Positions 25,566 through 34,894 of a stretch of 64,000 nucleotides of DNA are shown here, one piece after another; position 1 is the first letter of the stretch; each line of letters begins with the position of its first letter. The translations under genes and the position numbers were made by a program. The stretch comes from Echinicola vietnamensis DSM 17526. GTDB lineage: Bacteria > Bacteroidota > Bacteroidia > Cytophagales > Cyclobacteriaceae. Location: positions 628,001 through 692,000 of the forward strand of contig NC_019904.1 in NCBI RefSeq assembly GCF_000325705.1, written 5' to 3'. The notes under the pieces were generated by a model, which made no database searches, was not told where the DNA came from, and saw only the letters and a program-made list of their open reading frames with translations.

Positions 25566-26807
25566 ATGATGCAACCAATAACCTCAAGTCAACAAGCCAT
25601 TGAGTTGGAAAACAAGCATGGTGCCCATAACTATCATCCACTGCCTGTCGTCCTGTCCAGGGGAGAAGGCGTTTTTATGTGGGATGTGGAAGGTGAAAAA
25701 TATTATGATTTTCTTTCATCTTATTCTGCCGTAAACCAAGGCCACTGCCATCCGCGGATCCTTCAGACCCTTATCGACCAAGCCGGAACCCTTACCCTTA
25801 CCTCAAGGGCTTTTCATAACGATGTCCTCGGCCCATTCGAGAAATTCCTCACCGAATATTTTGGCTATGACAAGGTCTTGCCCATGAACACCGGGGCAGA
25901 AGGTGTCGAAACAGCGATCAAAATTGCCCGGAAATGGGGCTATGAAAAAAAGGGAATCCCTGAAAACGAAGGCACCATCATCGTGGCCAAAAACAATTTT
26001 CACGGGAGGACCACTACTGTCATCTCTTTCTCTAATGACGAGACTGCACGCAAGAACTTTGGCCCGTACACGCCAGGGTTTGTCACCATTCCCCACGACG
26101 ACATCGATGCCCTTAAGGATGTACTAAGCCAGTCCAAAAACATCATCGGATATCTGGTCGAGCCTATTCAAGGGGAAGCGGGCGTATATGTCCCCAAAGA
26201 AGGCTACCTTAAGGAAGTAGCTGCTGTCTGTAAAGATCACGGAGTACTTTTCATGGCAGACGAAATCCAAACAGGGATCGCCCGAACCGGCAAATTACTC
26301 GCCTGTGATCACGAAGGGGTGAAGCCAGACATGCTCATTCTTGGAAAAGCCATCTCCGGTGGATTCTATCCCGTCTCGGCAGTCTTGGCGGACGACCATA
26401 TCATGGAAGTTATCCAACCCGGCCAGCACGGCTCCACTTTCGGAGGCAATCCACTTGGTGCCAAGGTCGCCATGACCGCCCTGAACGTGGTCAAGGATGA
26501 AAAGCTGGCCGAAAATGCCGATAAACTCGGCAAGCTCTTCCGGGAGCGCATACAACAACTGGTGGACAAGTCCGACTTGGTGGAACTCGTGCGCGGCAAG
26601 GGACTGCTGAATGCCATTGTCATCAACGACACCGAGGACAGCGACACTGCTTGGAGGCTCTGCCTGGCCCTGAAAGAAAATGGCCTACTGGCCAAACCTA
26701 CCCATGGCAATATTATCCGTTTTGCTCCACCCCTGGTCATTACCGAAGAACAGCTGCACGACTGCTGCGACATTATCGAAAAGACCATTCAAAACTTTAA
26801 AAAGTAA
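25566..26807 (+). CDS. rocD: ornithine--oxo-acid aminotransferase
   Basis: The 413-residue protein is a class III PLP aminotransferase. It opens [25 protein letters not shown], as ornithine aminotransferases do, and contains [18 protein letters not shown] (PLP phosphate cup), [14 protein letters not shown] (Asp of the cofactor pocket) and [15 protein letters not shown] with the Schiff-base Lys near residue 264. It converts ornithine and 2-oxoglutarate to glutamate semialdehyde and glutamate in the cytoplasm, linking arginine and proline metabolism. Two ATG codons in tandem (25566, 25569) are possible starts. A TAnnTTTG-like box, TATCTTTG, is at 25510-25517. It is monocistronic, closed by a terminator. 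Confidence 0.94.
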   Translation: MMQPITSSQQAIELENKHGAHNYHPLPVVLSRGEGVFMWDVEGEKYYDFLSSYSAVNQGHCHPRILQTLIDQAGTLTLTSRAFHNDVLGPFEKFLTEYFGYDKVLPMNTGAEGVETAIKIARKWGYEKKGIPENEGTIIVAKNNFHGRTTTVISFSNDETARKNFGPYTPGFVTIPHDDIDALKDVLSQSKNIIGYLVEPIQGEAGVYVPKEGYLKEVAAVCKDHGVLFMADEIQTGIARTGKLLACDHEGVKPDMLILGKAISGGFYPVSAVLADDHIMEVIQPGQHGSTFGGNPLGAKVAMTALNVVKDEKLAENADKLGKLFRERIQQLVDKSDLVELVRGKGLLNAIVINDTEDSDTAWRLCLALKENGLLAKPTHGNIIRFAPPLVITEEQLHDCCDIIEKTIQNFKK

Positions 26808-26814
26808 CAAACCT

Positions 26815-26844
26815 AAAGCCCGGTTAATCTTCCGGGCTTTTTTT
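26815..26844 (+). terminator. intrinsic terminator after rocD
   Basis: AAAGCCCGG (26815-26823) pairs with CCGGGCTTT (26832-26840) around 8 nt, followed by four more T. Confidence 0.93.
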
Positions 26845-27111
26845 GCCCCCCTTTTTGGCAAAGCCAACACCATCAGAGCACCTCCATGAACAATTTAGCC
26901 GCTTCATACACTTTGATAAACCTGCACAAATAAAAGCGCCCATCTTCTACCGCTATCACACACTGCTTTCATAGGACCACCCAGTATTTGCTGGCTCCCA
27001 CCATCCAGTCAGTCACTGCCTTAGCAGCACCATTATATAATGGCATGACCCCGAAAGAGCCTCAAGGATTTTATTAACTTTGCAACCGAGCAACAAGAAA
27101 AACATATACCC

Positions 27112-28080
27112 ATGAACATAAGACCCCGCAGAAACCGGAAGTCCGCCGTCATACGAGGAATGATAGAAGAAACCCGCCTCTCCACGAAGGATTTCATCTT
27201 CCCACTCTTCGTCATCGAGGGAACCAACCAAAAGGAAGAAGTCGCCTCCATGCCTGGTATTTATCGCCATTCTACCGATCTCTTGCTTAAAGAAGTAGAA
27301 GAATGCCTAACACTTGGCATAAAAGCCTTTGACCTATTCCCGGCATATCCGGAAAGCAAAAAGGACAAGATGGCCACAGAAAGCCACAACCCGGACACTT
27401 TTTACCTCAAAGCCATCAACAAAGTAAAGACCACGTTTCCCGAGGCCTGCATCATGACCGACGTAGCCATGGACCCCTATAGCTCCGATGGCCATGACGG
27501 CATCGTAAAAGACGGCAACATCCTAAACGACGAAACCCTGGAGGTCCTTGCCAAAATGGCCATCGCACAAGCAAATGCAGGCGCCGATATCCTGGGACCT
27601 TCCGACATGATGGACGGTCGCGTAGGCTTTCTCCGTGAAGCATTGGACAATGTCGGCCATACAGAAGTCTCCATCATGTCCTATACCGCCAAATACGCCA
27701 GTGCCTTTTACAACCCCTTCCGAGACGCCTTGGACTCAGCACCAAAAGCTGGAGACAAGAAAACTTACCAAATGGATCCTGCAAACCTCCATGAAGCCTT
27801 AATAGAAGCAGAACTGGACGAAGCAGAGGGCGCTGACTTTCTGATGGTCAAACCGGCCCTGGCTTACCTTGATGTAATCAGACTCCTAAAGGAAAACACC
27901 AACCTGCCGATCGCTGCTTATAATGTAAGTGGCGAATACTCCATGATCAAAGCCGCCCACCAAAAAGGCTGGCTTGATGGAGAAAGGGCCATGCTCGAGT
28001 CCCTACTGAGCATCAAAAGGGCCGGTGCAAACATTATCCTGAGCTATTTCGCCAAGGAATTTGCCAAGCTGCAGGGTTAA
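27112..28080 (+). CDS. hemB: porphobilinogen synthase (delta-aminolevulinic acid dehydratase)
   Basis: The 322-residue protein has the expected length and the motif FLMVKPALAYLDVI with the Schiff-base Lys, plus YAKYASAFYNPFRDA with the other active-site region. It condenses two 5-aminolevulinate molecules to porphobilinogen in haem synthesis. In the metal-site loop, DVAMDPYSSDGHDG replaces the three zinc-binding Cys of zinc enzymes with Ala, Asp and Asp, so it belongs to the magnesium-type, zinc-independent class. TAACTTTG at 27075-27082 fits a -7 box. The gene is alone, closed by a strong terminator. Confidence 0.96.
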   Translation: MNIRPRRNRKSAVIRGMIEETRLSTKDFIFPLFVIEGTNQKEEVASMPGIYRHSTDLLLKEVEECLTLGIKAFDLFPAYPESKKDKMATESHNPDTFYLKAINKVKTTFPEACIMTDVAMDPYSSDGHDGIVKDGNILNDETLEVLAKMAIAQANAGADILGPSDMMDGRVGFLREALDNVGHTEVSIMSYTAKYASAFYNPFRDALDSAPKAGDKKTYQMDPANLHEALIEAELDEAEGADFLMVKPALAYLDVIRLLKENTNLPIAAYNVSGEYSMIKAAHQKGWLDGERAMLESLLSIKRAGANIILSYFAKEFAKLQG

Positions 28081-28100
28081 ACACATTCTTCCCCTCATAT

Positions 28101-28142
28101 AAAGAGGCTGTCTCAGGTAAAAGTGAGACAGCCTCTTTTTTT
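28101..28142 (+). terminator. intrinsic terminator after hemB
   Basis: A perfect 15-bp stem (28101-28115 with 28124-28138) around GGTAAAAG, followed by T to 28142. Confidence 0.95.
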
Positions 28143-28593
28143 ACCCACACCACAGATATTAAGCATACTTTTCACAAATAACAGTTAATTTTTTAACCAG
28201 CCACTCACAAAACTATAAACCAAAACATATTCCGGTAAACCACGAAACCTCCATATTTTAATAAAAACACCGCACCAATATTGCTGAATCCTCATTTTTT
28301 AAAATTTAAAAACACTTTATACACGAAAAACATAAAATATAAATCAAACATAAACGATGAATAGGATAATATTTTGATTTTAATATTTAAATATAAAAAA
28401 CACCCTCATTTTCATTTTTTGCAAGTTTTTAAGTATTTTAGGTTACAAAAAGACCCCACAAACTTACTTTTCATGATATTTTGTTAATTATTGGTTTGTT
28501 TTTTTACCTAAAAAATATTTACCTTTAGACCATCAAATAATCACTAACCCATAAAAAATTTCGAAAAATAAGTCTACTTAAACATTCAACTGT
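28143..28593. other. very AT-rich leader region upstream of amt
   Basis: No coding frame was seen in these 450 bases. The stretch 28240-28440 is extremely AT-rich with long A and T runs. The amt promoter candidate lies at its end. Such AT content may reflect a promoter UP-like or nucleoid-binding region. Confidence 0.6.
28495..28527 (+). promoter_or_regulatory. candidate housekeeping promoter of amt
   Basis: TTTG at 28495-28498, then 21 bases, then TACCTTTA at 28520-28527. This fits the Bacteroidota -33/-7 pattern TTTG-N19-21-TAnnTTTG with one mismatch, about 65 bases before the ATG. Confidence 0.5.
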
Positions 28594-29904
28594 ATGAAAT
28601 GGAGTTTTAATGACCTAGCTCAAGTAAGTACCGATGCGCTCGCACAAGGCGCTGATTTATCAGCTGACATCACCCAAAACTTACTCACTACTAACAACGT
28701 GTGGATGATGTTATCCACAGCACTCGTATTTATCATGCACCTGGGATTTGCAGGTGTGGAAGCCGGTTTTGGACAAGCCAAAAACACGGTAAACATTCTT
28801 TTCAAGAATACAGTAACGCCCATTATCGGGATCGTTAGTTACGCGATTTGCGGATTTTTCTTGATGTACCCTGGATTTGACGTTCCGGGATGGTTCGGCT
28901 TTGACGGTGCCGGCTGGAGCATGTTCTGGTTTGCACCTGAAAATGCAGATGTTACTGCCGGATATGCTGACGGCGGCTATACTTATTGGACAGACTTCCT
29001 GTTCCAGGCCATGTTTGCTGCCACCGCAGCTACAATCGTATCAGGAGCCATTGCCGAAAGGGTAAAACTATGGGCCTACCTGCTTTTTACGGTCATCTAT
29101 GTAGGAATCGTATATCCTATCATCGGTAGCTGGAAATGGGGCGGAGGCATGCTCGACAGCTGGGGATTCTACGATTTTGCAGGATCTACGCTCGTGCACT
29201 CTGTAGGCGGCTGGGGAGCCCTTGCAGGTGTTATCCTAGTAGGACCGCGTATTGGTAAATATGTAAACGGCAAAACCGTAGACAAGCCTGGCGCCAGTGT
29301 ACCATTGGCCGTAATCGGTGTCTTCTTGCTTTGGTTAGGCTGGTTTGGCTTTAACGGTGGATCCGTACTTTCTGCCGACCCTGCTTTGGTTTCCTTTGTA
29401 CTGGTAACCACTTCTCTGGCGGCGTGTGCCGGAGGCTTGGGTGGATTCCTAGCCGGATACTTTGTATTTAAGCGTCTTGATTTGGGCATGGTCCTAAACG
29501 GTATCCTTGCCGGACTGGTAGGCATTACAGCTGGTGCTGACGTCATCAACCCAGGTCCTGCCTTGATAGTAGGATTCATCGCCGGCATACTCGTCGTCAT
29601 GTCAGCCGTAATCCTTGACAAAATGCGACTTGACGATGTGGTCGGTGCCGTTTCTGTCCACCTCACTTGTGGTATCTGGGGAACACTTGCCGTAGGCATC
29701 TTCTCCACCAACCCTGACCACAGCTTCTTGACACAGCTCACCGGCGTAATCATTTGCGGCATCACCGCCTTCATCTGTGCCTTTGTCATCTTCTATGTAC
29801 TGAAAGTAACCGTTGGTATCCGAGTATCTGAAGAACACGAAAAAACCGGACTGGATTCCCACGAACACGGTATCAGAGGCTACACGATCGTGTACGACGA
29901 ATAA
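28594..29904 (+). CDS. amt: ammonium transporter, Amt/Rh family
   Basis: The 436-residue inner-membrane protein has about eleven transmembrane helices and family motifs: GFGQAKNTVNILFKN, FQAMFAATAATIVSGAIAER (about 139-158) and the conserved DFAGSTLVHSVGGWGAL with one of the two pore-lining His. It moves ammonium/ammonia into the cell. Its N-terminus begins with a short soluble stretch of about 35 residues rather than a cleaved signal, which is short for the family. No glnK (PII) gene is attached; instead an outer-membrane barrel gene follows on the same strand after 124 bases. Nitrogen control is likely but no regulator site was identified. Confidence 0.96.
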   Translation: MKWSFNDLAQVSTDALAQGADLSADITQNLLTTNNVWMMLSTALVFIMHLGFAGVEAGFGQAKNTVNILFKNTVTPIIGIVSYAICGFFLMYPGFDVPGWFGFDGAGWSMFWFAPENADVTAGYADGGYTYWTDFLFQAMFAATAATIVSGAIAERVKLWAYLLFTVIYVGIVYPIIGSWKWGGGMLDSWGFYDFAGSTLVHSVGGWGALAGVILVGPRIGKYVNGKTVDKPGASVPLAVIGVFLLWLGWFGFNGGSVLSADPALVSFVLVTTSLAACAGGLGGFLAGYFVFKRLDLGMVLNGILAGLVGITAGADVINPGPALIVGFIAGILVVMSAVILDKMRLDDVVGAVSVHLTCGIWGTLAVGIFSTNPDHSFLTQLTGVIICGITAFICAFVIFYVLKVTVGIRVSEEHEKTGLDSHEHGIRGYTIVYDE

Positions 29905-29935
29905 TAAAAAAACAACCAACCACTATACAACCATT

Positions 29936-29980
29936 TACCCTGCCCATTCATTTCCGCCAATCAACTGCTTGGGCAGGGTA
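29936..29980 (+). terminator. stem-loop between amt and the porin gene
   Basis: TACCCTGCCCA (29936-29946) pairs perfectly with TGGGCAGGGTA (29970-29980) around 23 nt. There is no T run, so it more likely marks mRNA processing or partial attenuation that sets the amt:porin ratio. Confidence 0.5.
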
Positions 29981-30028
29981 TCTTATCCGCAATCCTAACA
30001 AATAACAGATAATTTAATTTCAAGTAAA

Positions 30029-31177
30029 ATGAAAAAACTTCAACTACTAATTGTATTGCTATGCCTAGGTTCATTGACCTCAGTAATGGCACAAGACCTA
30101 TCAAAAGTCAGCATCTCCGGATCAGTAGATGCTTATTACAGGGCCAATTTCAACGCCCCAAACAAAGCTTTACCTGACGGCTCCTTTGTTGCTCCGGCTA
30201 CTTCATTTGCCAATAGACCTGGGTTTGCATTGGGCATGGCCAATGTCATCACTGCTTATGAAGGCGAAAAAATAGGTTTTGTGGCCGATTTGGTTTTCGG
30301 ACCTAGGGGTACAGACGCAGTCTTCAATTCCATGGGAAGTTCCAATATCGTAAACCAATTGTATATGTATTGGAATGTCAGTGATGCCGTTACCTTTACT
30401 TTCGGTAACTTCAACACCTTCCTTGGATATGAAGTCATTTCACCTGCAGCTAACTTCAACTATTCCACTTCATACATGTTCTCCTACGGTCCTTTCTCCC
30501 ACACTGGATTGAAAGCAGATATCGCCCTGAGCGATAACTGGTCACTGATGGCTGCCGTAATGAACCCTACGGACTATACAGAATTCAACTGGGCAGGCAC
30601 TTACACTGGAGGCCTTCAGTTGGGTTATGAAAATGACAATGGCGGTACTTGGTTAAACTTGCTCTATGGCGACCAAGACGGAAAACTGGATGAAGATTAC
30701 CCACTTACCATGGGCCAAGCATCAGGAGGAAGCACGTTCCAAATTGACTTGACCACGGGCTATGACGTTTCCGAAATGGTTTATCTTGGCCTTAACGCCA
30801 CATATAACACTACTGCCGCCGGAGAAAGCTTTAACGGTACCGATATCGTGGACGATGACGGTGATGGTTCTGGATTCTATGGTGTTGCCGGCTATGTACA
30901 AGCCTCCACTTCTGATAGATTCTCCCTAGGACTACGTGGTGAATATTTTAATGTATTCAACAATGGCCTGGACGGTGTAGTCGGTGTTGACACCGATGGA
31001 GACGGCAGCGTTTTTGCCGTAACCCTTTCAGGCAACTATAAAATCGTAGAAAACTTTACCCTTATTCCAGAAGTAAGACTGGACTCCATGTCAGAAGAAG
31101 ACTACTTTGTAAACAATGAACTTGCAGGTTCTAAAAGCTTGTCTTCATTCTTACTAGCAGCCGTATTCTCTTTCTAA
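30029..31177 (+). CDS. outer-membrane beta-barrel porin, putative porin-2 (OmpL-like) family
   Basis: The 382-residue protein has a signal peptide ending SVMAQ (about residue 22) and then alternating beta-strands typical of the OmpL-like porin-2 family: ISGSVDAYYRANFNAPN at the start, GNFNTFLGYEVISPAANFNYS near residue 130, and a C-terminal strand ending LAAVFSF with terminal Phe. It should form a general or selective pore in the outer membrane. Its place right after amt suggests that it lets ammonium or small nitrogen compounds reach the Amt pump; this pairing is seen in other Bacteroidota but the specificity is inferred. Confidence 0.85.
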   Translation: MKKLQLLIVLLCLGSLTSVMAQDLSKVSISGSVDAYYRANFNAPNKALPDGSFVAPATSFANRPGFALGMANVITAYEGEKIGFVADLVFGPRGTDAVFNSMGSSNIVNQLYMYWNVSDAVTFTFGNFNTFLGYEVISPAANFNYSTSYMFSYGPFSHTGLKADIALSDNWSLMAAVMNPTDYTEFNWAGTYTGGLQLGYENDNGGTWLNLLYGDQDGKLDEDYPLTMGQASGGSTFQIDLTTGYDVSEMVYLGLNATYNTTAAGESFNGTDIVDDDGDGSGFYGVAGYVQASTSDRFSLGLRGEYFNVFNNGLDGVVGVDTDGDGSVFAVTLSGNYKIVENFTLIPEVRLDSMSEEDYFVNNELAGSKSLSSFLLAAVFSF

Positions 31178-31208
31178 TTTTTTTCTGACAAACTGAAATT
31201 TTTCTAAA

Positions 31209-31243
31209 AAAAACCACGCGCTTTGTAAAAAGCCGTGGTTTTT
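31209..31243 (+). terminator. intrinsic terminator after the porin gene
   Basis: AAAAACCACG (31209-31218) pairs with CGTGGTTTTT (31234-31243), with an inner GCT/AGC helix. Confidence 0.88.
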
Positions 31244-31490
31244 CTGTTTCTATGCCAAAACACACTTTTAAGGTTCTATAAAAAACCTCAAAGCCACTAA
31301 AATTCACTTTTTTAAGACGGGAAGGCTGTAAAAAACACAACATAAATAAACAATTAAACATAATTACAACACATAATTTTAGGTTTTAAAAAAATACTTG
31401 CATAAAAAACTGATTTAACCGTAACCTTTTTCTTTAAAATTCGATTAGTACAGTATAAGAAATTAAACAACAACAATAAATTATACGACG

Positions 31491-31802
31491 ATGGTTAAAT
31501 TAGCTGTTATGGTAGCTGCCGGTTTCTTTGGATTCGAATCAATAGAGGCTTTAGGGCAGGAAAAAGAAAGAAAAGAACTGAAAGGGCCAAAAGCAAAAAA
31601 CTACAAACCCTGGAAAGATCAAGCTAGAAAGGGCACTTTAGTAGTGGACATCAATGGTGAACTAGCCAAAGGCCCTAAAGCAAAAAACCAAAAGTTATGG
31701 GAAAGAGATTTGGAAAAAGTGGAGCTTAACACTGAACTCCAACCGATCTCCAGACCAAAAGGACCAAAAGCTAAAAATCAAAAACCCTGGGAGCGAAACT
31801 AA
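31491..31802 (+). CDS. small exported protein with three GPKAKN-type repeats
   Basis: The 103-residue protein has a hydrophobic, signal-like start (residues 2-14, then GFESIEALGQ) and a highly charged remainder. Three copies of KGPKAKN(Y/Q)K(P/L)W(K/E) lie at residues 31-42, 60-71 and 90-101, with a period of about 30, and the last copy ends the protein. DNA of the copies has diverged at third positions, which means selection on the protein. I do not know a function. Repeated Lys-Gly-Pro and Trp suggest binding to an anionic polymer or partner. It has its own leader of about 250 bases and its own terminator, so it is a stand-alone gene. No Shine-Dalgarno was seen; the leader is rich in ACAA. 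Confidence 0.7.
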   Translation: MVKLAVMVAAGFFGFESIEALGQEKERKELKGPKAKNYKPWKDQARKGTLVVDINGELAKGPKAKNQKLWERDLEKVELNTELQPISRPKGPKAKNQKPWERN

Positions 31803-31827
31803 CAGGGTAAATAGTTTGTCAGAAATC

Positions 31828-31856
31828 AAAAGGCTACCGTAACGGTAGCCTTTTTT
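31828..31856 (+). terminator. intrinsic terminator after the repeat protein gene
   Basis: AAAAGGCTACCG (31828-31839) pairs with CGGTAGCCTTTT (31843-31854) around TAA, followed by TT. Confidence 0.93.
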
Positions 31857-31942
31857 GTTGGTATACGATTTTTTTAGATCGATTAGAAAACGGATCAAAC
31901 TACAACGTTGGATGGGCTAATTTACCATGGGCTTCACCCATG

Positions 31943-32086
31943 GCTAAGAATATGTCGCCCCTCAGGGGCTGGCTTTTGAATTTACATCACACGCAATACC
32001 AGGGATCCGCAATATTCCTGAGGGCAGTTTCCTCAAAAGAACGCATTTTATTTATGGACTAGATGAATGCAAGCTTTGCTGAGAAG
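31943..32086 (+). repeat. direct repeat D1 (144 bases)
   Basis: The stretch from CTAAGAATATGTCGCCCCTC to AAGCTTTGCTGAGAAG recurs at 32232-32375 with scattered substitutions. The segment TATGGACTAGATGAAT also resembles, in reverse complement, the ATCCAGTCCATA part of repeats A and B at 18.7 and 19.5 kb. Confidence 0.85.
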
Positions 32087-32154
32087 CCCTCTTAATAGCC
32101 ACAGCCCTGTGCATCGTATATTTTTAAGTCATGGTACCCCCACGATAAAAGAGA

Positions 32155-32220
32155 TGAACACGGATTTGCAATGCCTTAAGCACCCTATCGGTGTTTATCA
32201 GCGTTCATCCGTGGCCAAAT
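32155..32220 (-). repeat. interspersed repeat, inverted copy C
   Basis: On the minus strand this reads CTATTTGGCCACGGATGAA, then GCTGATAAACACCGATAGGG, then TGCTTAAGGCATTGCAAATCC, matching 18662-18725 in order and content. It shows that the element is mobile or dispersed over the chromosome. Confidence 0.8.
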
Positions 32221-32231
32221 AGAAATCAAAA

Positions 32232-32375
32232 CCTAAGAATGTGCCGTCCCTCCGGGGCTGGCTTTCGAGTTTTCATCATACACAATACCAGGGATCCACA
32301 ATTTTTCTGAAGGCAGTTTCCTTAAAAGAATGTATTTAATTTATGGACTGGATGAATTCAAGCTTTGCTGAGAAG
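32232..32375 (+). repeat. direct repeat D2 (144 bases)
   Basis: Second copy of D1. Its last base is one base before the TAA of the pseudouridine synthase gene on the other strand (32377-32379), so the element inserted or ended right at a gene boundary. Confidence 0.85.
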
Positions 32376-32376
32376 T

Positions 32377-33111
32377 TTACCCACTAAATGTATTTCCAAG
32401 GTGCTGATCCTGCGCTTTTACTTTTTCAAAATCCAAGTATTGCTCCCAGAATGCCTCTTCCGGCAGAGCAGCCCTTAAGTAAAGCTTTTCCTTCTTGACA
32501 GGATGGACAAAAATCAGGTGAAAGGCATGTAAATTAATGCTTGCATCTGGATTGGGTTTGGAGAAGCCGTACCGTAGGTCGCCACGGATAGGGCAGCCCA
32601 TCGCCGCCAGCTGCACCCTGATCTGGTGCGGACGACCGGTTTTGGGGCGTACTTCGACCAGCCAATGGTCATTCAACTTGCCAAGGCGCTTGTAATCCAA
32701 CTCGGCCCGTTTAGAACCCTCCACTTCTTTATCATAAGCAGTGGTCACATTGCGGCTCTCATCCTTTTTAAGGTAATGGGTCAGCTTACCGATTTCTTCT
32801 TTCGGACGCTTTTTCACGATGGCCCAATACACCTTATGAACCTCCCGCTTTTTAAAAAGCACCATCATTCGCTCCAGTGCCTTTGAGGTACGGGCAAAAA
32901 CCACCAACCCGCTGACTGGTCGGTCTATTCGGTGGACAGGATGCAAAAAAACTGCTCCAGGCTTATCGTACTTTTCGGCAATATACGCTTTGCAGTAGTC
33001 CGTAAGCGTCTTATCTCCCGTGTGATCTCCCTGCACGAGGACACCGGCATGTTTATTCACCACCAAAAGGTGATTATCTTCATATACTACTGTGAACGGT
33101 TGCTTTGCCAT
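32377..33111 (-). CDS. RluA-family RNA pseudouridine synthase
   Basis: The 244-residue protein opens VVYEDNHLLVVNKHAGVLVQ, has the catalytic Asp in HPVHRIDRPVSGLVVFART (near residue 63) and the RluA motif RPKTGRPHQIRVQLA (about 154-168). It isomerises uridine in rRNA or tRNA. The length is that of a bare catalytic domain without an S4 domain, as in RluA or TruC rather than RluC/RluD. The target site is not predictable from sequence. The 3' end abuts repeat D2. It is followed on the same strand by nothing but is preceded 90 bases upstream by prfC. Confidence 0.92.
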   Translation of the reverse strand: MAKQPFTVVYEDNHLLVVNKHAGVLVQGDHTGDKTLTDYCKAYIAEKYDKPGAVFLHPVHRIDRPVSGLVVFARTSKALERMMVLFKKREVHKVYWAIVKKRPKEEIGKLTHYLKKDESRNVTTAYDKEVEGSKRAELDYKRLGKLNDHWLVEVRPKTGRPHQIRVQLAAMGCPIRGDLRYGFSKPNPDASINLHAFHLIFVHPVKKEKLYLRAALPEEAFWEQYLDFEKVKAQDQHLGNTFSG

Positions 33112-33201
33112 AGTTTGGGGTGTTTGATTTGAGATTTGAGATTCTGGACAATCTTTTTCCAGTCTATTTGGATCAGCATTCCCTGCTGCAAATCTACTTA
33201 C

Positions 33202-34782
33202 TTAAAATTCAGAAGTAAAATGGAACTCAATGTCAGGATAATTGTCCTGCACCATTTGTAGCCAAGCCCTGGACTCCGCCATAAACACCAACTTACCTTC
33301 TTTATCATAGGCAATGTGACGGTTTTTAGACCGGACAAACTCATCCAGCTGCTTCTTGTCATTGCTGCTGATCCAACACGCCTTATACAGGTTCATTGGA
33401 GCAAACTCCACAGTAGCATTGTATTCATTTTTTAAGCGGAACTGGATCACTTCAAACTGCAGCTGACCAACCGTCCCAATGACCTTTCGGGATCCCATGT
33501 CAAAGGTAAACAGCTGGGCAACCCCTTCTTCCATTAATTGCTTCAAGCCTTTCTCCAGCTGCTTGGTCTTCATCGCATCCTTATTGATCACCTCCCTGAA
33601 AATCTCCGGCGAAAAACTGGGAATTCCCCTAAAGGTCAGGCTTTCTCCATCAGAAAGGGAATCACCGATCTTCAGGTTACCCGTATCATAGAGGCCCACG
33701 ATATCACCCGGGAAAGCCTCCTCGATGATTTCCTTATCCTGCGCCATAAACGAGGTCACATTGGAAAAACGCAAAGGCTTGGGAGCCCGCATACTCTTAT
33801 AGGGCTTGTTCCGTTCAAACTTCCCGGAACAGATTCTCAAGAAAGCAATCCTGTTACGGTGATTGGGATCCATATTTGCGTGGATCTTGAACACAAATCC
33901 GCTAAACTTATCCTCCTCCGGGCTCACCTCACGCTCTTCTGCATGCCTGCTTTTGGGGGAAGGAGCGATATCAATAAAGGTGTCCAGCATTTCCTGTACA
34001 CCAAAGTTATTGACCGCCGACCCAAAGAACACGGGGGCAATCTCCCCTCGCAGATAAGCACCCTTATCAAACTCGGGATACACACCTTCGATCAATTCCA
34101 CATCTTCCCGCAGCTGATTGGCATTATTATCCCCAACAAGGTCTTCCAACTTGGAATCTGACAGGTCTTCGATCGCCATGATATCGTCGGCAAGTTTCCG
34201 CTGGGAAGGACGAAAAAGATTCAGTGATTTATTGTAAAGATTATAAACGCCTTTAAACGTTTTCCCCATGGAGATCGGCCAAGAAAGTGGTCGAACTTTA
34301 ATATTGAGCTTGTCCTCCACTTCATCGAGAAGGTCATACGGGTCGCGCCCTTCACGGTCAAGCTTGTTTATAAAACAGATCACCGGAGTATTCCGCATAC
34401 GGCAGACTTCCATCAACTTTTCTGTTTGGATCTCCACCCCCTTGACACAGTCAATCACCATGATCACACTGTCCACGGCAGTCAAGGTTCGGTAAGTATC
34501 TTCCGCAAAGTCCTGGTGCCCCGGGGTATCCAGCAAATTGATCTTATTACCTTTGTATTCAAACCCCATCACCGAGGTCGCCACGGATATCCCCCGTTGC
34601 TTCTCAATTTCCATCCAGTCGGATTTGGCATGGGTGTCGATTTTATTGGACTTTACCGCCCCGGCAGTCTTGATGGCACCACCAAAAAGCAGCAGCTTTT
34701 CGGTCAAAGTAGTCTTCCCTGCATCAGGGTGGGAAATGATTCCAAATGTTTTTCTTCTCTGAATCTCCTTGGTCAAACTCAT
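33202..34782 (-). CDS. prfC: peptide chain release factor 3
   Basis: The 526-residue GTPase starts [33 protein letters not shown] lies 11 bases before this ATG, which decides against an in-frame ATG 33 bases upstream. G motifs are [17 protein letters not shown] and [24 protein letters not shown] corresponds to switch I. The C-terminal domains match RF3, including [17 protein letters not shown]3 recycles RF1 and RF2 from the ribosome after termination in the cytoplasm. Single-gene unit between the pseudouridine synthase and the histidine kinase. Confidence 0.96.
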   Translation of the reverse strand: MSLTKEIQRRKTFGIISHPDAGKTTLTEKLLLFGGAIKTAGAVKSNKIDTHAKSDWMEIEKQRGISVATSVMGFEYKGNKINLLDTPGHQDFAEDTYRTLTAVDSVIMVIDCVKGVEIQTEKLMEVCRMRNTPVICFINKLDREGRDPYDLLDEVEDKLNIKVRPLSWPISMGKTFKGVYNLYNKSLNLFRPSQRKLADDIMAIEDLSDSKLEDLVGDNNANQLREDVELIEGVYPEFDKGAYLRGEIAPVFFGSAVNNFGVQEMLDTFIDIAPSPKSRHAEEREVSPEEDKFSGFVFKIHANMDPNHRNRIAFLRICSGKFERNKPYKSMRAPKPLRFSNVTSFMAQDKEIIEEAFPGDIVGLYDTGNLKIGDSLSDGESLTFRGIPSFSPEIFREVINKDAMKTKQLEKGLKQLMEEGVAQLFTFDMGSRKVIGTVGQLQFEVIQFRLKNEYNATVEFAPMNLYKACWISSNDKKQLDEFVRSKNRHIAYDKEGKLVFMAESRAWLQMVQDNYPDIEFHFTSEF

Positions 34783-34894
34783 CTTTCTTCTTGCTCCTTT
34801 AATTGCAAGATGCAAAGGTAGTTGATTATATCGAAAGATGATAATTTAGCGAACACTCCGCTTATGACCCTTTGGAGACGCCATGCCCAGCACG

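Larger units (their letters stand above)
31857..32376. other. gene-free 520-base repeat patch
   Basis: No coding frame is convincing here. The patch holds two direct 144-base repeats (31943-32086 and 32232-32375), an inverted copy of the element of the 18.7 kb region (32155-32220) and a palindrome CCATGGG-CTTCA-CCCATGG (31925-31943). Confidence 0.75.

Noticed and set aside
31943..32375. CRISPR array in the repeat patch
   Set aside because: Only two long direct copies, with no short regular repeat-spacer pattern and no cas genes.
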